This document shows, piece by piece, positions 45,508-54,539 of a DNA stretch of 64,000 nt (its first letter is position 1; every line of letters begins with the position of its first letter). The DNA is from Candidatus Bathyarchaeota archaeon (GTDB lineage: Archaea > Thermoproteota > Bathyarchaeia > 40CM-2-53-6). Location: positions 1-64,000 of the forward strand of contig VBBN01000037.1 in the NCBI GenBank assembly GCA_005888735.1, written 5' to 3'. The translations under genes and the position numbers were made by a program. The notes beneath the pieces are model-generated. The model had not been told where the DNA came from. It saw only the letters and a program-made list of their open reading frames with translations, and made no database searches.

Positions 45508-46629
45508 TCATGCAATTGTCTTTCTGAGCGTTTCAGACACATATTCTATGTCCGATTCGGAAAGCTTTGGATGAACGGGCAGGGAGAAGACTTGACGGGA
45601 CGCTTTCTCCGTCTCAGGGAGCCTCCCTCTCCGAGAAACGTTACCGTCACGGTAGTATGGAGTGCTGTGAACAGGCGTGGCGTAGTAGACAGCTGATTCG
45701 ATGTTCTTGTTCCAGAGCCGGTCGACAATCTTGTTTCGTTTCGCTGCGTTCACGCCTCTGAGTCTAACAGTGTACAAGTACCAGCTATGACTGCGGCCGT
45801 CAGGTTCATGTGGAAGAAACAGCTTGCCGGACATGCTTAGCCTCTCGGTGGCAATCTCTGCGTTTCGACGCCTCTTCTCCAAGAAAGCAGGTAGTTTCTT
45901 CAACTGGGCGAAGCCGATTGCTGCCGCCATCTCGGTGATGTGATAATTGGTTCCAAGTCTAACTGTCCAATAGGGTCGCTGCTCCCCCTGGGATCGGATC
46001 ATCCGTAGAGCCTGGGCGTATGAGTCATCATTCGTGGTGACCATGCCCCCCTCTCCTGTCGTCAAGTTCTTGCCCGCGTAGAAACTGAAGCAGGTCATGT
46101 CTGCGATTGAGCCGACCCGCTTGCCGTTGAACTGTGCGCCGTGGGCTTGGGCGGCGTCTTCGATTACCGCGATTCCTTTTTCCCTTGCGAAGTCCATCAT
46201 TGATGAAATGTCGGCTGGGAGCCCATACATGTCGGTCGGGATTACAGCTTTGGTCTTTCGTGTCAAAGCCTCCTCCACACTGTCCAGGCGCATGCAGTAG
46301 CTGTCTTTGTCAATGTCTGCAAACACTGGAGTTGCTCCTGTGAGGACCACCGCATTGGCGGCCCCGACAAAGGTGAATGATGGAATGATGACCTCGTCTC
46401 CAACGCTCACATCGGCGGCCAAGAGTGCTGCGTGTAGAGCTGCTGTGCCATTGACAACTGCTATGGCGTGTTTAGCGCCGACGAACTTAGCGAAGCTCCT
46501 TTCGAACTCTAGGACCCTTGGTCCCATACCGCTTTTGTCAGTGAGCACTCCGCTTCGAAGAACGTCCACGACCGAGTCGATTTCTTCCTTTCCGAGAAAA
46601 GGTTGGTTGATTCTGATGAGTTCGCGCAA
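45508..46629 (-). CDS. DegT/DnrJ/EryC1/StrS aminotransferase
   Basis: A 373-residue PLP-dependent aminotransferase acting on nucleotide-linked keto sugars. It has AVVNGTAALHAALLAA, EVIIPSFTFVGAANAV, VIEDAAQAHGA and CFSFYAGKNLTTGEGG, where the Lys forms the Schiff base. Ends with SLPVHPKLSESDIEYV. No other sugar-nucleotide genes are near, so the product is unknown; it may feed surface glycans made by the glycosyltransferases at 24-26 kb. The gene is convergent with the cDPGS-like gene (5 bp gap). Confidence 0.92.
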   Translation of the reverse strand: MRELIRINQPFLGKEEIDSVVDVLRSGVLTDKSGMGPRVLEFERSFAKFVGAKHAIAVVNGTAALHAALLAADVSVGDEVIIPSFTFVGAANAVVLTGATPVFADIDKDSYCMRLDSVEEALTRKTKAVIPTDMYGLPADISSMMDFAREKGIAVIEDAAQAHGAQFNGKRVGSIADMTCFSFYAGKNLTTGEGGMVTTNDDSYAQALRMIRSQGEQRPYWTVRLGTNYHITEMAAAIGFAQLKKLPAFLEKRRRNAEIATERLSMSGKLFLPHEPDGRSHSWYLYTVRLRGVNAAKRNKIVDRLWNKNIESAVYYATPVHSTPYYRDGNVSRRGRLPETEKASRQVFSLPVHPKLSESDIEYVSETLRKTIA

Positions 46630-46759
46630 CTCGACCTGTTAACTCCACTGCCCCCCGTGCTTTCTCGGTTCCGCTAAAAGAGTATGCCCAGCTGTAACCA
46701 AACTTAGATGATGTCAGGCAGGGGAGAGGCCCAACGCTGTAGAAATTGCTATACTGCAT

Positions 46760-47011
46760 CGAGACGATTGTCGCATCTGGGGTGTCTGATTTCTTGAGTT
46801 ACTCGATTTTATCCGTGAAACGATACAACGCTGAGCCTCCTGACATATGAAACGCGTCAGACATCTATTTCGGTCAGCAAATCGTGAAGCGAAATCGCAC
46901 GCCTGAAAGGGCTGAAATCGACGAAATTGGGCTCAGAATCGTAGTTTCGGACGCACTGTTACCCGAAGATTGATTTTCCCCGAGTTTCAAAGCTCTTGGG
47001 CTCAAATAAGA
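46760..47011. other. Intergenic region with the thermosome promoter
   Basis: About 250 bp without a gene. It holds a repeated GAAATCG word (GCGAAATCGCACG, CTGAAATCGACGAAATTGGG) of uncertain meaning and leads into the TATA box of the thermosome gene. Confidence 0.35.
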
Positions 47012-47019
47012 TTTATATT
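47012..47019 (+). promoter_or_regulatory. Thermosome TATA box
   Basis: TTTATATT lies 19-26 bp before the ATG at 47038, consistent with a leaderless or nearly leaderless mRNA. It rules out the tracked TTG start at 46996, which is upstream of the box. Confidence 0.6.
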
Positions 47020-47037
47020 GCGCACAATTTTTGTTCC

Positions 47038-48723
47038 ATGTTAATCGTAAAAGGTTGGTTGAGTTTGTCATTCGAATTGAACGGGCAGCAAGTAATCATT
47101 CTGAAGGAAGGAACCTCCAGGAATAAGGGACGAGACGCTTTCAAGGCCAATGTGATGGCGGCTAAGATAATTTCAGAATCTGTCAGGTCCTCTATCGGTC
47201 CTAAGGGAATGGACAAGATGCTTGTTGATGGATTTGGCGATGTCACCATAACAAACGATGGCGCTACGATTCTAGACGAGATGGAGGTTCAACACCCTGC
47301 GGCAAAAATGCTTGTTGAGGTTGCCAAGACTCAGGATGATGAAGTTGGAGATGGGACGACAACTGTTGTCGTCGTTGCTGGAGAATTGTTAAAGAAAGCG
47401 GAGGAGTTGGTCGACCAGAATATTCATCCCACGGTGATAGTTGACGGTTACCGGATCGCTTCTGCTCGTGCACTGGAGATTCTGGACGAGATCGCGATAA
47501 AAGTGGACTCAAACGATAAGGCTACGCTTCGAAGGATCGCCGAGGTCTCGCTGGCAAGTAAGATTCTCGCGGACCAGAAGGAAACAATGTCAGAGCTAGC
47601 GGTGAATGCGATATTACAGGTAGCAGAGAAGACTCCGCAAGGATGGAGAGTAGACATTGACGATGTGAAAGTTGAGAAGAAGCCTGGCGAAGCGCTCGCT
47701 GATACATCTCTGATTAAGGGGATTGTTCTTGACAAGGAGGTCGTCCACCCGGGAATGCCGAAGAGGGTGGAGAATGCAAAGATAGCGCTTGTCGACGCTC
47801 CACTGGAAGTGGAGAAGACAGAGTTTGAGGCTAAGATCAACATTGAGAACCCTGACCAGATGAAAGCCTTCCTCGATGAGGAAGAGAGCATGCTGAAGGG
47901 AATGGTCGAGAAAGTGTCCAGTTCAGGGGCGAATGTTCTCTTGTGCGAGAAGGGAATCGATGATGTGGCCCAACACTACCTGGCAAAGAAAGGCATTCTA
48001 GCCGTACGTCGCGTAAAACAGTCTGACATTGAGAAGCTAGTCAAGGCTACCGGTGCAAAGGTGGTAAGCAGCATCGACGAACTGAAGGCTTCAGACTTGG
48101 GCGAAGCGGGGCTTGTTGAGGAGCGAAAAGTGGCAGATGACAAGATGGTCTTCGTCGAGGGATGCAAGAACCCGAAGGCAGTCACCATACTCGTCAGAGG
48201 TGGTAGTGAGAGGCTTGTGGACGAAGCTGAGAGATCGATTCACGACGCGCTCTGTGTAGTGAGAGACGTTGTCCGAGACCCACGGATCGTCGGCGGAGGT
48301 GGTGCGCCTGAAGCAGAGCTTGCCATGAGGCTGCAGGATTACTCGCAGAAATTGTCAGGCAAGGAACAGCTGGCGGTGATAGCTTTCGCTGACGCCCTGG
48401 AGACCGTACCGATGGCGCTGGCGGAGAACGCTGGACTGGACCCTATCGATATCATGGTCCAGTTGCGTTCCGCTCATGAGAAGGGGCAGCTCTGGGCTGG
48501 GGTGGACGTTGACGAGGGGAAGGTTGCGGACATGAAGGAGAAGGGAATAATCGAACCTCACGGCGTGAAAGTGCAGGTGATCAAGTCAGCAGCTGAAGCT
48601 GCTGGAATGATACTGAAGATTGACGATGTTATAGCGGCGGCCAAGTCGAAGGATATGGCCGGGGGTAAGGGTCCAGGCAAGAGTCCGGAAGAGGGTGGCG
48701 AAGAGGGAAGCAGTGAGTTCTAG
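47038..48723 (+). CDS. thsA: Thermosome subunit (group II chaperonin)
   Basis: A chaperonin of about 561 residues that folds proteins in an ATP-driven double ring. It has [53 protein letters not shown], then [16 protein letters not shown] and [14 protein letters not shown]. The C-terminal tail is Gly-rich and acidic ([16 protein letters not shown]), usual for archaeal thermosomes. The first 20 residues ([11 protein letters not shown]) are unusual, so a later TTG (47059) could also be the start. The rpoK gene overlaps its 3' end. Confidence 0.93.
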   Translation: MLIVKGWLSLSFELNGQQVIILKEGTSRNKGRDAFKANVMAAKIISESVRSSIGPKGMDKMLVDGFGDVTITNDGATILDEMEVQHPAAKMLVEVAKTQDDEVGDGTTTVVVVAGELLKKAEELVDQNIHPTVIVDGYRIASARALEILDEIAIKVDSNDKATLRRIAEVSLASKILADQKETMSELAVNAILQVAEKTPQGWRVDIDDVKVEKKPGEALADTSLIKGIVLDKEVVHPGMPKRVENAKIALVDAPLEVEKTEFEAKINIENPDQMKAFLDEEESMLKGMVEKVSSSGANVLLCEKGIDDVAQHYLAKKGILAVRRVKQSDIEKLVKATGAKVVSSIDELKASDLGEAGLVEERKVADDKMVFVEGCKNPKAVTILVRGGSERLVDEAERSIHDALCVVRDVVRDPRIVGGGGAPEAELAMRLQDYSQKLSGKEQLAVIAFADALETVPMALAENAGLDPIDIMVQLRSAHEKGQLWAGVDVDEGKVADMKEKGIIEPHGVKVQVIKSAAEAAGMILKIDDVIAAAKSKDMAGGKGPGKSPEEGGEEGSSEF

Positions 48724-49009
48724 GGACTCCGACAGTATTCAGATCGGACCCCCAAAGCTCACACGCTTCGAACGTGCACGAGTCGTCGGCGCCAGAGCGT
48801 TGCAGGTCTCAATGGGTGCTCCGGTATTGCTGGACAATGTCGAGGCTTCGATGTCGCCGATTGATATTGCGCTTTTGGAGTTGGAGGAGGGGGTTTTGCC
48901 AATTAGTATACGGAGGGCGTTGCCGGATGGGACGAGCCAGAACATTCCGTTGAAATGGCTTTTGCAGCCTCAAGCCGGTGAGAGGAAGCCCAAGAAACGG
49001 GAAGAGTAG
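48695..49009 (+). CDS. rpoK: DNA-directed RNA polymerase subunit K (Rpb6/omega homologue)
   Basis: A product of 104 residues. The core [20 protein letters not shown], then APVLL and [24 protein letters not shown], is the diagnostic omega/Rpb6 region that wraps the largest subunit. It overlaps the thermosome 3' end by 29 bp, in another frame. Start could be the GTG at 48695 or the GTG at 48713. The overlap suggests co-transcription with the chaperonin gene. Confidence 0.9.
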   Translation: MAKREAVSSRDSDSIQIGPPKLTRFERARVVGARALQVSMGAPVLLDNVEASMSPIDIALLELEEGVLPISIRRALPDGTSQNIPLKWLLQPQAGERKPKKREE

Positions 49010-49030
49010 AGCCGTCTAACCTCCGGAAGC

Positions 49031-49270
49031 GTGCTAGCTCTGACCACCCCGGCGGAGGAGCGGTCGGCGTGGAGGACTTCTTTTCTCATCATGCTCTTCT
49101 TCTCGGTACTGGCCGCCCTTCTTGAAGGCCTGAACTTCTTTGGAGTGACCCAGTTTCCCTTATTCACGCTGGAATTTCTGCTGAGTATTGTCTACATTCC
49201 GACTTGCGTGTTGGCCGTAGGATGGGCCTATTCCAGGGCCAAGGAAACAACAGCTTGTTCAGGCAGTTGA
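49031..49270 (+). CDS. Two-helix membrane protein
   Basis: A 79-residue protein with two hydrophobic helices (SFLIMLFFSVLAALLEGLNF and FTLEFLLSIVYIPTCVLAVGW). It starts with GTG 21 bp after rpoK on the same strand. Unknown function; it might be a small transcript partner of rpoK. Confidence 0.6.
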   Translation: MLALTTPAEERSAWRTSFLIMLFFSVLAALLEGLNFFGVTQFPLFTLEFLLSIVYIPTCVLAVGWAYSRAKETTACSGS

Positions 49271-49290
49271 AACGGTAGACCTCCCACTTT

Positions 49291-49506
49291 TTGTGTCTTA
49301 AACGGCCGCGTCCGTACCGGTCGTTTTTCACGGGGGTCATTTTTTTGTCCGGCGGGGAGAATGGGCGATTTCGGGCTGACAGGGGCGAGAGTCGGTAAGT
49401 CAGGATTTTGGTAGAGTGGGATCGCTAGCATTTTCCTTCACGCGGTGGAGGCGATCGTTCTGGTCGATGGACAGATCGCGATTCAGGGCGCGTTTTGGGC
49501 GAGTTC
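49291..49506 (+). repeat. Dispersed non-coding repeat, copy D (most complete)
   Basis: GTGTCTTAAACGGCCGCGTC, CGTACCGGTCGTTTTTCACG, GTCCGGCGGGGAGAATGGGC, ATCGCTAGCATTTTCCTTCA, CGATCGTTCTGGTCGATGGA and GATCGCGATTCAGGGC with TTTTGGGCGAG at the end. It contains every block found in the other copies and begins about 20 bp after the preceding gene. Confidence 0.8.
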
Positions 49507-49774
49507 CGGGCTTGGAGGAACGGTAGTCTTTCTTTACTGGTCTTGTCTCTCGAGACACCCACACGACTAGAATTTTTTTCTAGAGGGGTCTGCTGTCCGG
49601 GTGTGATTCTGAGCTTGTTTCCCGCTGATCAGCCGACTATGGGCTTGTTGAATGTTTTAGGACCCACACGTATTCCCCTAGAGTTAGCTGTGAAATGAGC
49701 GGGTCTGAAAATCTCGAGCTTGTTTTTCCGATCGGGCTTGATTCTGGACGATTCTCCCAGTTGTGTCGCGTACT
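49507..49774. other. Intergenic stretch, nothing recognised
   Basis: About 270 bp after the repeat, with a T-run (GACTAGAATTTTTTTCTAG, an imperfect hairpin with a T7 stretch) near 49565 that could act as a terminator. No gene recognised. Confidence 0.35.
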
Positions 49775-50281
49775 TTAGGGCGAGTGAGGTCCGATGGACA
49801 AGGGGAGCTTGCTACTCATGAGATATGCGTCGGCCCCGTCATGGTAGTAGTGTGAAACTACTCGAATGGTGTCAAAGTTCAGTTGCTTGTATAGAGCGAC
49901 GGCTTCCTCATTCCCTGTTCTAACCTCAAGGAAGCATTCTTCGGCTCCGTGCAGCTCCAGTGCTTTCAGCGACGAGACAACCAGCTCGCGCCCGATTCCG
50001 TGTCGACGCTGATCGGGTACAACTGCGACAGAGACGATGTGCCCCTTGCGGAGCATTCTGAAACGGCGGACATCAGAGAAGCCGAACTCGAGACGGCACA
50101 TGATGTAGCCGACAACCTTCCGGTCGACCTCGGCGACGATAAACGCCTCGGGACAGCTCTTGTAAACTTCCATGAAAAAGTAAGGGCTGTAGTTTTCAGG
50201 CAAACAGACCCGGTTGATCTCGATTACGAGAGCAAGGTCATCTGGCCGAAATGGCCGTAAGAGGTAGGGTGCCTCCAGCAA
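49775..50281 (-). CDS. RimI/Ard1-like N-terminal acetyltransferase
   Basis: A 168-residue GNAT of the archaeal Ard1/Naa10 type that acetylates protein N-termini. It has LRPFRPDDLALVIEINRVCL, VSVAVVPDQRRHGIGRELVV (acetyl-CoA motif with R-x-x-G-I-G) and LEVRTGNEEAVALYKQLNF. Typical archaeal chromosomes have one or two; a second is at 62265. It stands divergent from the M50 protease gene. Confidence 0.88.
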   Translation of the reverse strand: MLEAPYLLRPFRPDDLALVIEINRVCLPENYSPYFFMEVYKSCPEAFIVAEVDRKVVGYIMCRLEFGFSDVRRFRMLRKGHIVSVAVVPDQRRHGIGRELVVSSLKALELHGAEECFLEVRTGNEEAVALYKQLNFDTIRVVSHYYHDGADAYLMSSKLPLSIGPHSP

Positions 50282-50364
50282 CTCGAGCCCTTGCCAAGAA
50301 GCAGGAATCCACTAGTGTATAATATCTTCTCGCCGGTCTCAAGATGATTTACGATGTGACAACA

Positions 50365-50372
50365 CGTTTAAA
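50365..50372 (+). promoter_or_regulatory. TATA box for the M50 protease gene
   Basis: GTTTAAAT lies about 43-50 bp before the ATG at 50415, and directly before the tracked TTG start at 50373, so the ATG is preferred. Confidence 0.45.
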
Positions 50373-50414
50373 TTGGCAATAAAGGCTCGCGAGCCGCAAA
50401 CGGCGTCCGACAAA

Positions 50415-51536
50415 ATGAGCGACTCTCCACCGATAGCGACGCCTCCAGCGCCGACTCCGCAACCGGTCACGCAAACAACATTCACAGTCTACACCGGCCC
50501 GCCTCTCGACACGATACGTTCGCTGGTCGCCTCACAGTTCCAGGTAAAAGACGCGTTTCTCGACCGCCGCGGAACCTCCGAGGGAGAAGTTCAAGATGAT
50601 TTTAGGCGATCTTGGGAAACAAGGCCTTATCGCAGCACTTCGAGGTACTGGCGACACTCTAACCCTGAAGGTTTTCCAGAAGCCGCACCTGAAGCCACCT
50701 CGGCGAGAAATTAATCTTGGACTTTTCTTTGCTACTGTCGCGACAGTATTCGTGGCAGGCTATCTCATCTGGATGGCTCAAGCCCAGAGCACGATAACCC
50801 AGCTATTCGAACCTACAGCCAATCCATTCGTTAAGGCAGGAATGTTTGCCACCGGGCTTCTCTCGATTATTGGCTTGCACGAGTTCGGGCACAAGTCGGC
50901 GGCGATACATCACAAAATGGATGCGACGCTTCCATACTTCATTCCGGGTCCGCCCCCGATCGGAACGTTTGGGGCTCTGATCTCCCTTCGAGGACCCCCG
51001 GCTAATAGGGACCAGTTATTCGACTTGGGCCTGAGTGGCCCGGTGATCGGGTTCATTGTGACTATTATTGTCGGAATACTGCAAGTGCCAACGGAGGCTC
51101 GGCGATCGACTTCTCCTCATGGCCATCTCAGCCACTGATCCTTATCCTTACATCGTTTCTAGGCGGGGTCCTTCGACCGGGAACAAACGGCTCGATACTT
51201 CTGGACGGACAGCTGCTCTTCGCAGCCCAAATCGGTTCTTTGCTCACCTTCCTGAACATTGTGCCCGCGTGGCAACTGGACGGTGGACACATTTCCAGAG
51301 CTGTATTTGGGCAGAGCGGCCACAGATTCGCAACCGTCATCGGTCTAATACTCCTCCTCGCCGCGGGATACTGGACGTTTGCCATACTGGTCCTCATCAT
51401 GATGAGCTTTTCTCGACGCGGGTTCGCCGGAGTAGAACCGCTTGACGATGTGAGCTCGGTGAGCAACTTGAGAAAGGTGGTCTACCTTCTTTCGCTTGTG
51501 ATGCTCGTTCTCACTTTTGCGTTTTCTCCGTTGTAA
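50415..51536 (+). CDS. Site-2-protease-family M50 zinc metalloprotease, two frameshifts
   Basis: An intramembrane protease split over three frames. The first gives a Pro-rich start (MSDSPPIATPPAPTPQ) and FTVYTGPPLDTIRSLV. The second (tracked from 50596) gives ILGDLGKQGLIAALRGTG, helices and IGLHEFGHKSAAIHH (the H-E-x-x-H zinc site), then YFIPGPPPIGTFGALI. The third (tracked from 51240, but open from about 51083) gives LILILTSFLGGVLRPG and NIVPAWQLDGGHISRA (the L-D-G motif with the third zinc ligand), then three helices. Shifts lie near 50580 and 51083. Joined length (about 373 residues) and order match archaeal M50 proteins. Confidence 0.85.
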
Positions 51537-51547
51537 GAGACTACGCA

Positions 51548-52255
51548 TTGACGACCAGAGAGGTTGTGGCCCGGGTCCTAGTCGAGACGTTGAAGCTGAC
51601 TCGGAACGCGGAAACGGTTAAGCTCAACAGCGTTGCGGTAAAGGCTCGAGTCTCACAGGAGACTGTTGTCAACGTGCTATCTGACATCCTTCAGACCGTT
51701 GATCATCCTCTGGTTCGAATCTCGCGCCGAGACCATTTTCGAATTGCGATGCTTGCTGCAGAAAGTGGATGGTTGGACTCCACGGCTGTGGGGCTTTCCT
51801 GGCAGGAATTCGAACAATTCGCAGAAGAGTGTCTTCGGCTGGCAGGGTTTGAGACTAAACGGAACGTGAGGGTCAAGGACCAGAAGAGATTCTGGCAAAT
51901 AGATGTCGTAGGGACGAGGTCACGCCTTGTGTTGTCCATTGACTGCAAGCACTGGAAACCACCCAACTACCCATCGAAGTTCAAACAAGCATCAGCACAC
52001 CAAAAGACTGCCACCACGAAGCTTCTTTCCCAGAAAGAGCACGGTACAGAGAACGTGATCGGGCTGCCGGTCATCCTGACTCTTCACGATCCTCACCTCG
52101 ACATCGTTGACGGGACTGTGATGCTGCCTATCCGAAAACTACCCGACTTTTTGTCCAATATTACTCCCTTCGCACAAGGCCTCCCGTTCCTCTACGGAGG
52201 AACGGACAAGATGGAAAACCCTATCAAAGCAGCGTCCTTGACACTTGGAGATTGA
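51548..52255 (+). CDS. PD-(D/E)XK nuclease-like protein (Mrr/restriction type)
   Basis: A 235-residue protein. Residues 1-65 look like a winged helix (VETLKLTRNAETVKLNSVAV). The second half has the restriction-endonuclease-like core: LSWQEFEQFAEECLRLAGFE (helix with Glu), WQIDVVGTRSRLVLSIDCKHWK (the D...(x)n...D-x-K catalytic pair). The pattern is that of Mrr_cat-type enzymes, in a conserved archaeal form not linked to a methylase here. It might act on damaged or foreign DNA. Its stop overlaps the next gene's possible TTG start region by 11 bp. Confidence 0.75.
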   Translation: MTTREVVARVLVETLKLTRNAETVKLNSVAVKARVSQETVVNVLSDILQTVDHPLVRISRRDHFRIAMLAAESGWLDSTAVGLSWQEFEQFAEECLRLAGFETKRNVRVKDQKRFWQIDVVGTRSRLVLSIDCKHWKPPNYPSKFKQASAHQKTATTKLLSQKEHGTENVIGLPVILTLHDPHLDIVDGTVMLPIRKLPDFLSNITPFAQGLPFLYGGTDKMENPIKAASLTLGD

Positions 52256-52256
52256 G

Positions 52257-53096
52257 TTGAAACTCGCTGTGATAGGCGCGGGAACCATGGGTTCCGGGAT
52301 CGCCTATGCCTCGGCCAGCTCGGGCCATGATGTGTTTGTTGTTGAGCAGGACCAGAAGCTCTTGGACCAAGGAATGAAGAGAATTAACGACTATATTGAA
52401 CGAGGGGTCAAGAAGGGACAGCTCGACAAGAGCCGGGCCGAAGCCCTACGAACCAGCATCAAAGGAACGGTGGACTTTGCAAAGGCCTGCAAGAACGCGG
52501 AAATTGTGGTAGAGGCGGTGTTCGAAGACCCAAGAGTGAAAGAACAGGTCTTCATTATCCTTGACAGGACCTGCCCGCCTAGGACAATCATCGCCTCGAA
52601 TACTTCCTCTATCAGCATTACGAAGCTGGCTTCTGCGACACGACGCCCGGACAAAGTTCTTGGGCTTCACTTTTTCAATCCAGTCCCAACAATGAAGCTA
52701 GTCGAGCTCATCAAAGGAGACAGAACATCAGAGGAGACCGTAATCACCGCTTCGAAGTTTGTGCAGAGCCTCGGGAAGACCGTGGTTCAATCAGCTGATA
52801 AGACGGGCTTCATAGTAAACAGAGCGTTGATGCCGTTTCTAAACGAGGCAATCAAGCTCTTAGATGAAAAGGTCGCCACTCCGGAGGACATTGACAATGC
52901 CTTCCTCCTTGGGACGAACCATCCCATGGGACCGCTCCACCTCGCTGATTTTATAGGCCTCGACGTGGTTCTTTCAACCTTGAGGGTGTTGGAGACGGAG
53001 TACGGGTCTTGTTTCAGCCCTGCAGGCACATTGGTGAGACTAGTCGGGGAGGGCAAATTAGGTCGTAAGACAGGGAGCGGATTCTATGGATACTGA
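52257..53096 (+). CDS. 3-hydroxyacyl-CoA dehydrogenase
   Basis: A 280-residue NAD-dependent dehydrogenase: LAVIGAGTMGSGIAYASASSG at the N-terminus (G-x-G-x-x-G), EAVFEDPRVKEQVF, SNTSSISITKLA (the S of the catalytic site), GLHFFNPVPTMKLVELI (catalytic His) and the C-terminal GPLHLADFIGLDV. It is the single-domain form without the enoyl-CoA hydratase. It oxidises 3-hydroxyacyl-CoA to the 3-keto form; in TACK archaea it could serve fatty-acid or hydroxybutyrate pathways. The start is TTG 52257 or 52245. Its 3' end overlaps the corrinoid-like gene by 11 bp. Confidence 0.9.
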   Translation: MKLAVIGAGTMGSGIAYASASSGHDVFVVEQDQKLLDQGMKRINDYIERGVKKGQLDKSRAEALRTSIKGTVDFAKACKNAEIVVEAVFEDPRVKEQVFIILDRTCPPRTIIASNTSSISITKLASATRRPDKVLGLHFFNPVPTMKLVELIKGDRTSEETVITASKFVQSLGKTVVQSADKTGFIVNRALMPFLNEAIKLLDEKVATPEDIDNAFLLGTNHPMGPLHLADFIGLDVVLSTLRVLETEYGSCFSPAGTLVRLVGEGKLGRKTGSGFYGY

Positions 53097-53742
53097 GGAT
53101 GCAGTCGCGCTGGATGCTCAGAACAAAGAGTTGACGGACTCGATAATCAAAGGCGACGGAGACCGCGCCGCTAAATCTGCCATAGAAATTTCACACCATA
53201 GGGAGCATGTGAATGATATTGTCGACACAATTTCTGACGCGATGAACATCGTTGCTGACCTCCACGAGATTGATCCATACCCCGTGGAGAAGATGGAAAG
53301 TTGCGAGCAGGCCGCCGAGAAAGCCCTACAAGTAATACGTCACAAGATACGAATCGAACAGTCCAAGATTGTGGGCCGGGTCATGGTTACCTCCCTCAAG
53401 GGTGATCCTCATAACTTCGACAAGACTCTGCTCATGACAATGCTCGAGATTGGAGGCTTCACTCCGCTCGACGGTGGGACAGACATGGAGCCGAACGAAG
53501 TCATTCGAAAAGTGGCTGAGATGAGGCCTGACGTACTGGCCATTCCTCTAGTCTCGTCTTCTGCCGCGAAAAACCTACTAGAGACTGCCTCGCTAATCGT
53601 GGCGCAGAAGCCGAAGCCGCATGTTGTCGCGTATGGACGGGGAATGGCGGAGCTTCCTCTTGAACCTGGGTTCGGGGCTGTTGAGGAGGACTCTCTAGCT
53701 GCTCTCAGCAGAATTGCAGAACTGCTGATAGCTAGGCAGTAA
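53086..53742 (+). CDS. Corrinoid (B12-binding) protein relative
   Basis: A 218-residue protein. The first half is helical, like the four-helix cap of methyltransferase corrinoid proteins. The second half has VMVTSLKGDPHNFDKTLLMT, then MLEIGGFTPLDGGTDMEPNE and PDVLAIPLVSSS, the order of a B12-binding Rossmann domain. The key motif D-x-H-x-x-G reads D-P-H-N-F-D, keeping the axial His but not the Gly. So it either binds cobalamin differently or has lost it. It overlaps the 3-hydroxyacyl-CoA dehydrogenase gene and probably shares its mRNA. Confidence 0.75.
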   Translation: MDTEDAVALDAQNKELTDSIIKGDGDRAAKSAIEISHHREHVNDIVDTISDAMNIVADLHEIDPYPVEKMESCEQAAEKALQVIRHKIRIEQSKIVGRVMVTSLKGDPHNFDKTLLMTMLEIGGFTPLDGGTDMEPNEVIRKVAEMRPDVLAIPLVSSSAAKNLLETASLIVAQKPKPHVVAYGRGMAELPLEPGFGAVEEDSLAALSRIAELLIARQ

Positions 53743-54351
53743 CTAGCGCTTCTTTCGCAATAGAAGCATGAGGTTCCGGGTTCCCCTAACTCTCCATAAC
53801 TGGAGCCCAGAAACGACGGTCGCGGCCAGCGCGGCTAACAGCTGGGAGGCGATGAACCTTGTGGAAATGTCCGTCTGGGCGATCCCGTAGGCCCAATTGT
53901 AGAATGAGACAGCTGTCCCCCGTGTTGATGGAAGAGTGTTTGACGCCGAGGCAGCCCAGCTGACAAACCAGCCAGATTCCAGAATGTAAGGCAGGAAGAG
54001 GACAAGGGTGAAGGGGGCCAGGACTAAGGCTGCGACTCTAATCATACGGATGGGGTAAAGCGCACGTCTCACCTGCCTATCGGGCCCTGCCTTCACGTAA
54101 GCAGTGTTTTCGAACACGCTCATCCAGAGCGTCAACAGGACAACAGCATTACCAAGCGACAAGACCATCGCGATTGAAATCGGGAAGGGCCAGACCGGCG
54201 CTGAAACGGTCTTGTCAGCTAGCCCTAAACTTACCATATAGTTGAAGAAGAAAAGCTCTATTGTAATTGCGATGGCCGCGAAGATGAGGGCCGGGACCCA
54301 GCCTCTGAGGATCTCCCATCGAAGGAATATTCTCTTGTAAGGAGCCGCCAC
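53743..54351 (-). CDS. Four-helix membrane protein
   Basis: A 202-residue protein with about four transmembrane helices (ALIFAAIAITIELFFFNYM, AMVLSLGNAVVLLTLWMSV, VAALVLAPFTLVLFLPYIL and FIASQLLAALAATVVSG) and a basic C-terminus (LLLRKKR). No enzymatic motif. It ends directly beside the corrinoid-like gene (1 bp apart, convergent) and is divergent from the next membrane protein and the AAA-Lon gene. Confidence 0.65.
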   Translation of the reverse strand: MAAPYKRIFLRWEILRGWVPALIFAAIAITIELFFFNYMVSLGLADKTVSAPVWPFPISIAMVLSLGNAVVLLTLWMSVFENTAYVKAGPDRQVRRALYPIRMIRVAALVLAPFTLVLFLPYILESGWFVSWAASASNTLPSTRGTAVSFYNWAYGIAQTDISTRFIASQLLAALAATVVSGLQLWRVRGTRNLMLLLRKKR

Positions 54352-54539
54352 TGCCTTGCCCTCAGATGAACCGGAGGCTTTGTTGTCTTGTTAAAAAGGC
54401 CAACGGGGTCGCAATGTAACTTGGACGTTTCGCTAACAGTAACGGGAGCTTAGTCTATCTCACGGTTCAATTTCGACTTTGGAAGGCTCCAGTCTAGACC
54501 GTCACTAATTGCAGAGCAAGAAGTTTCACTGTGGTGTGA

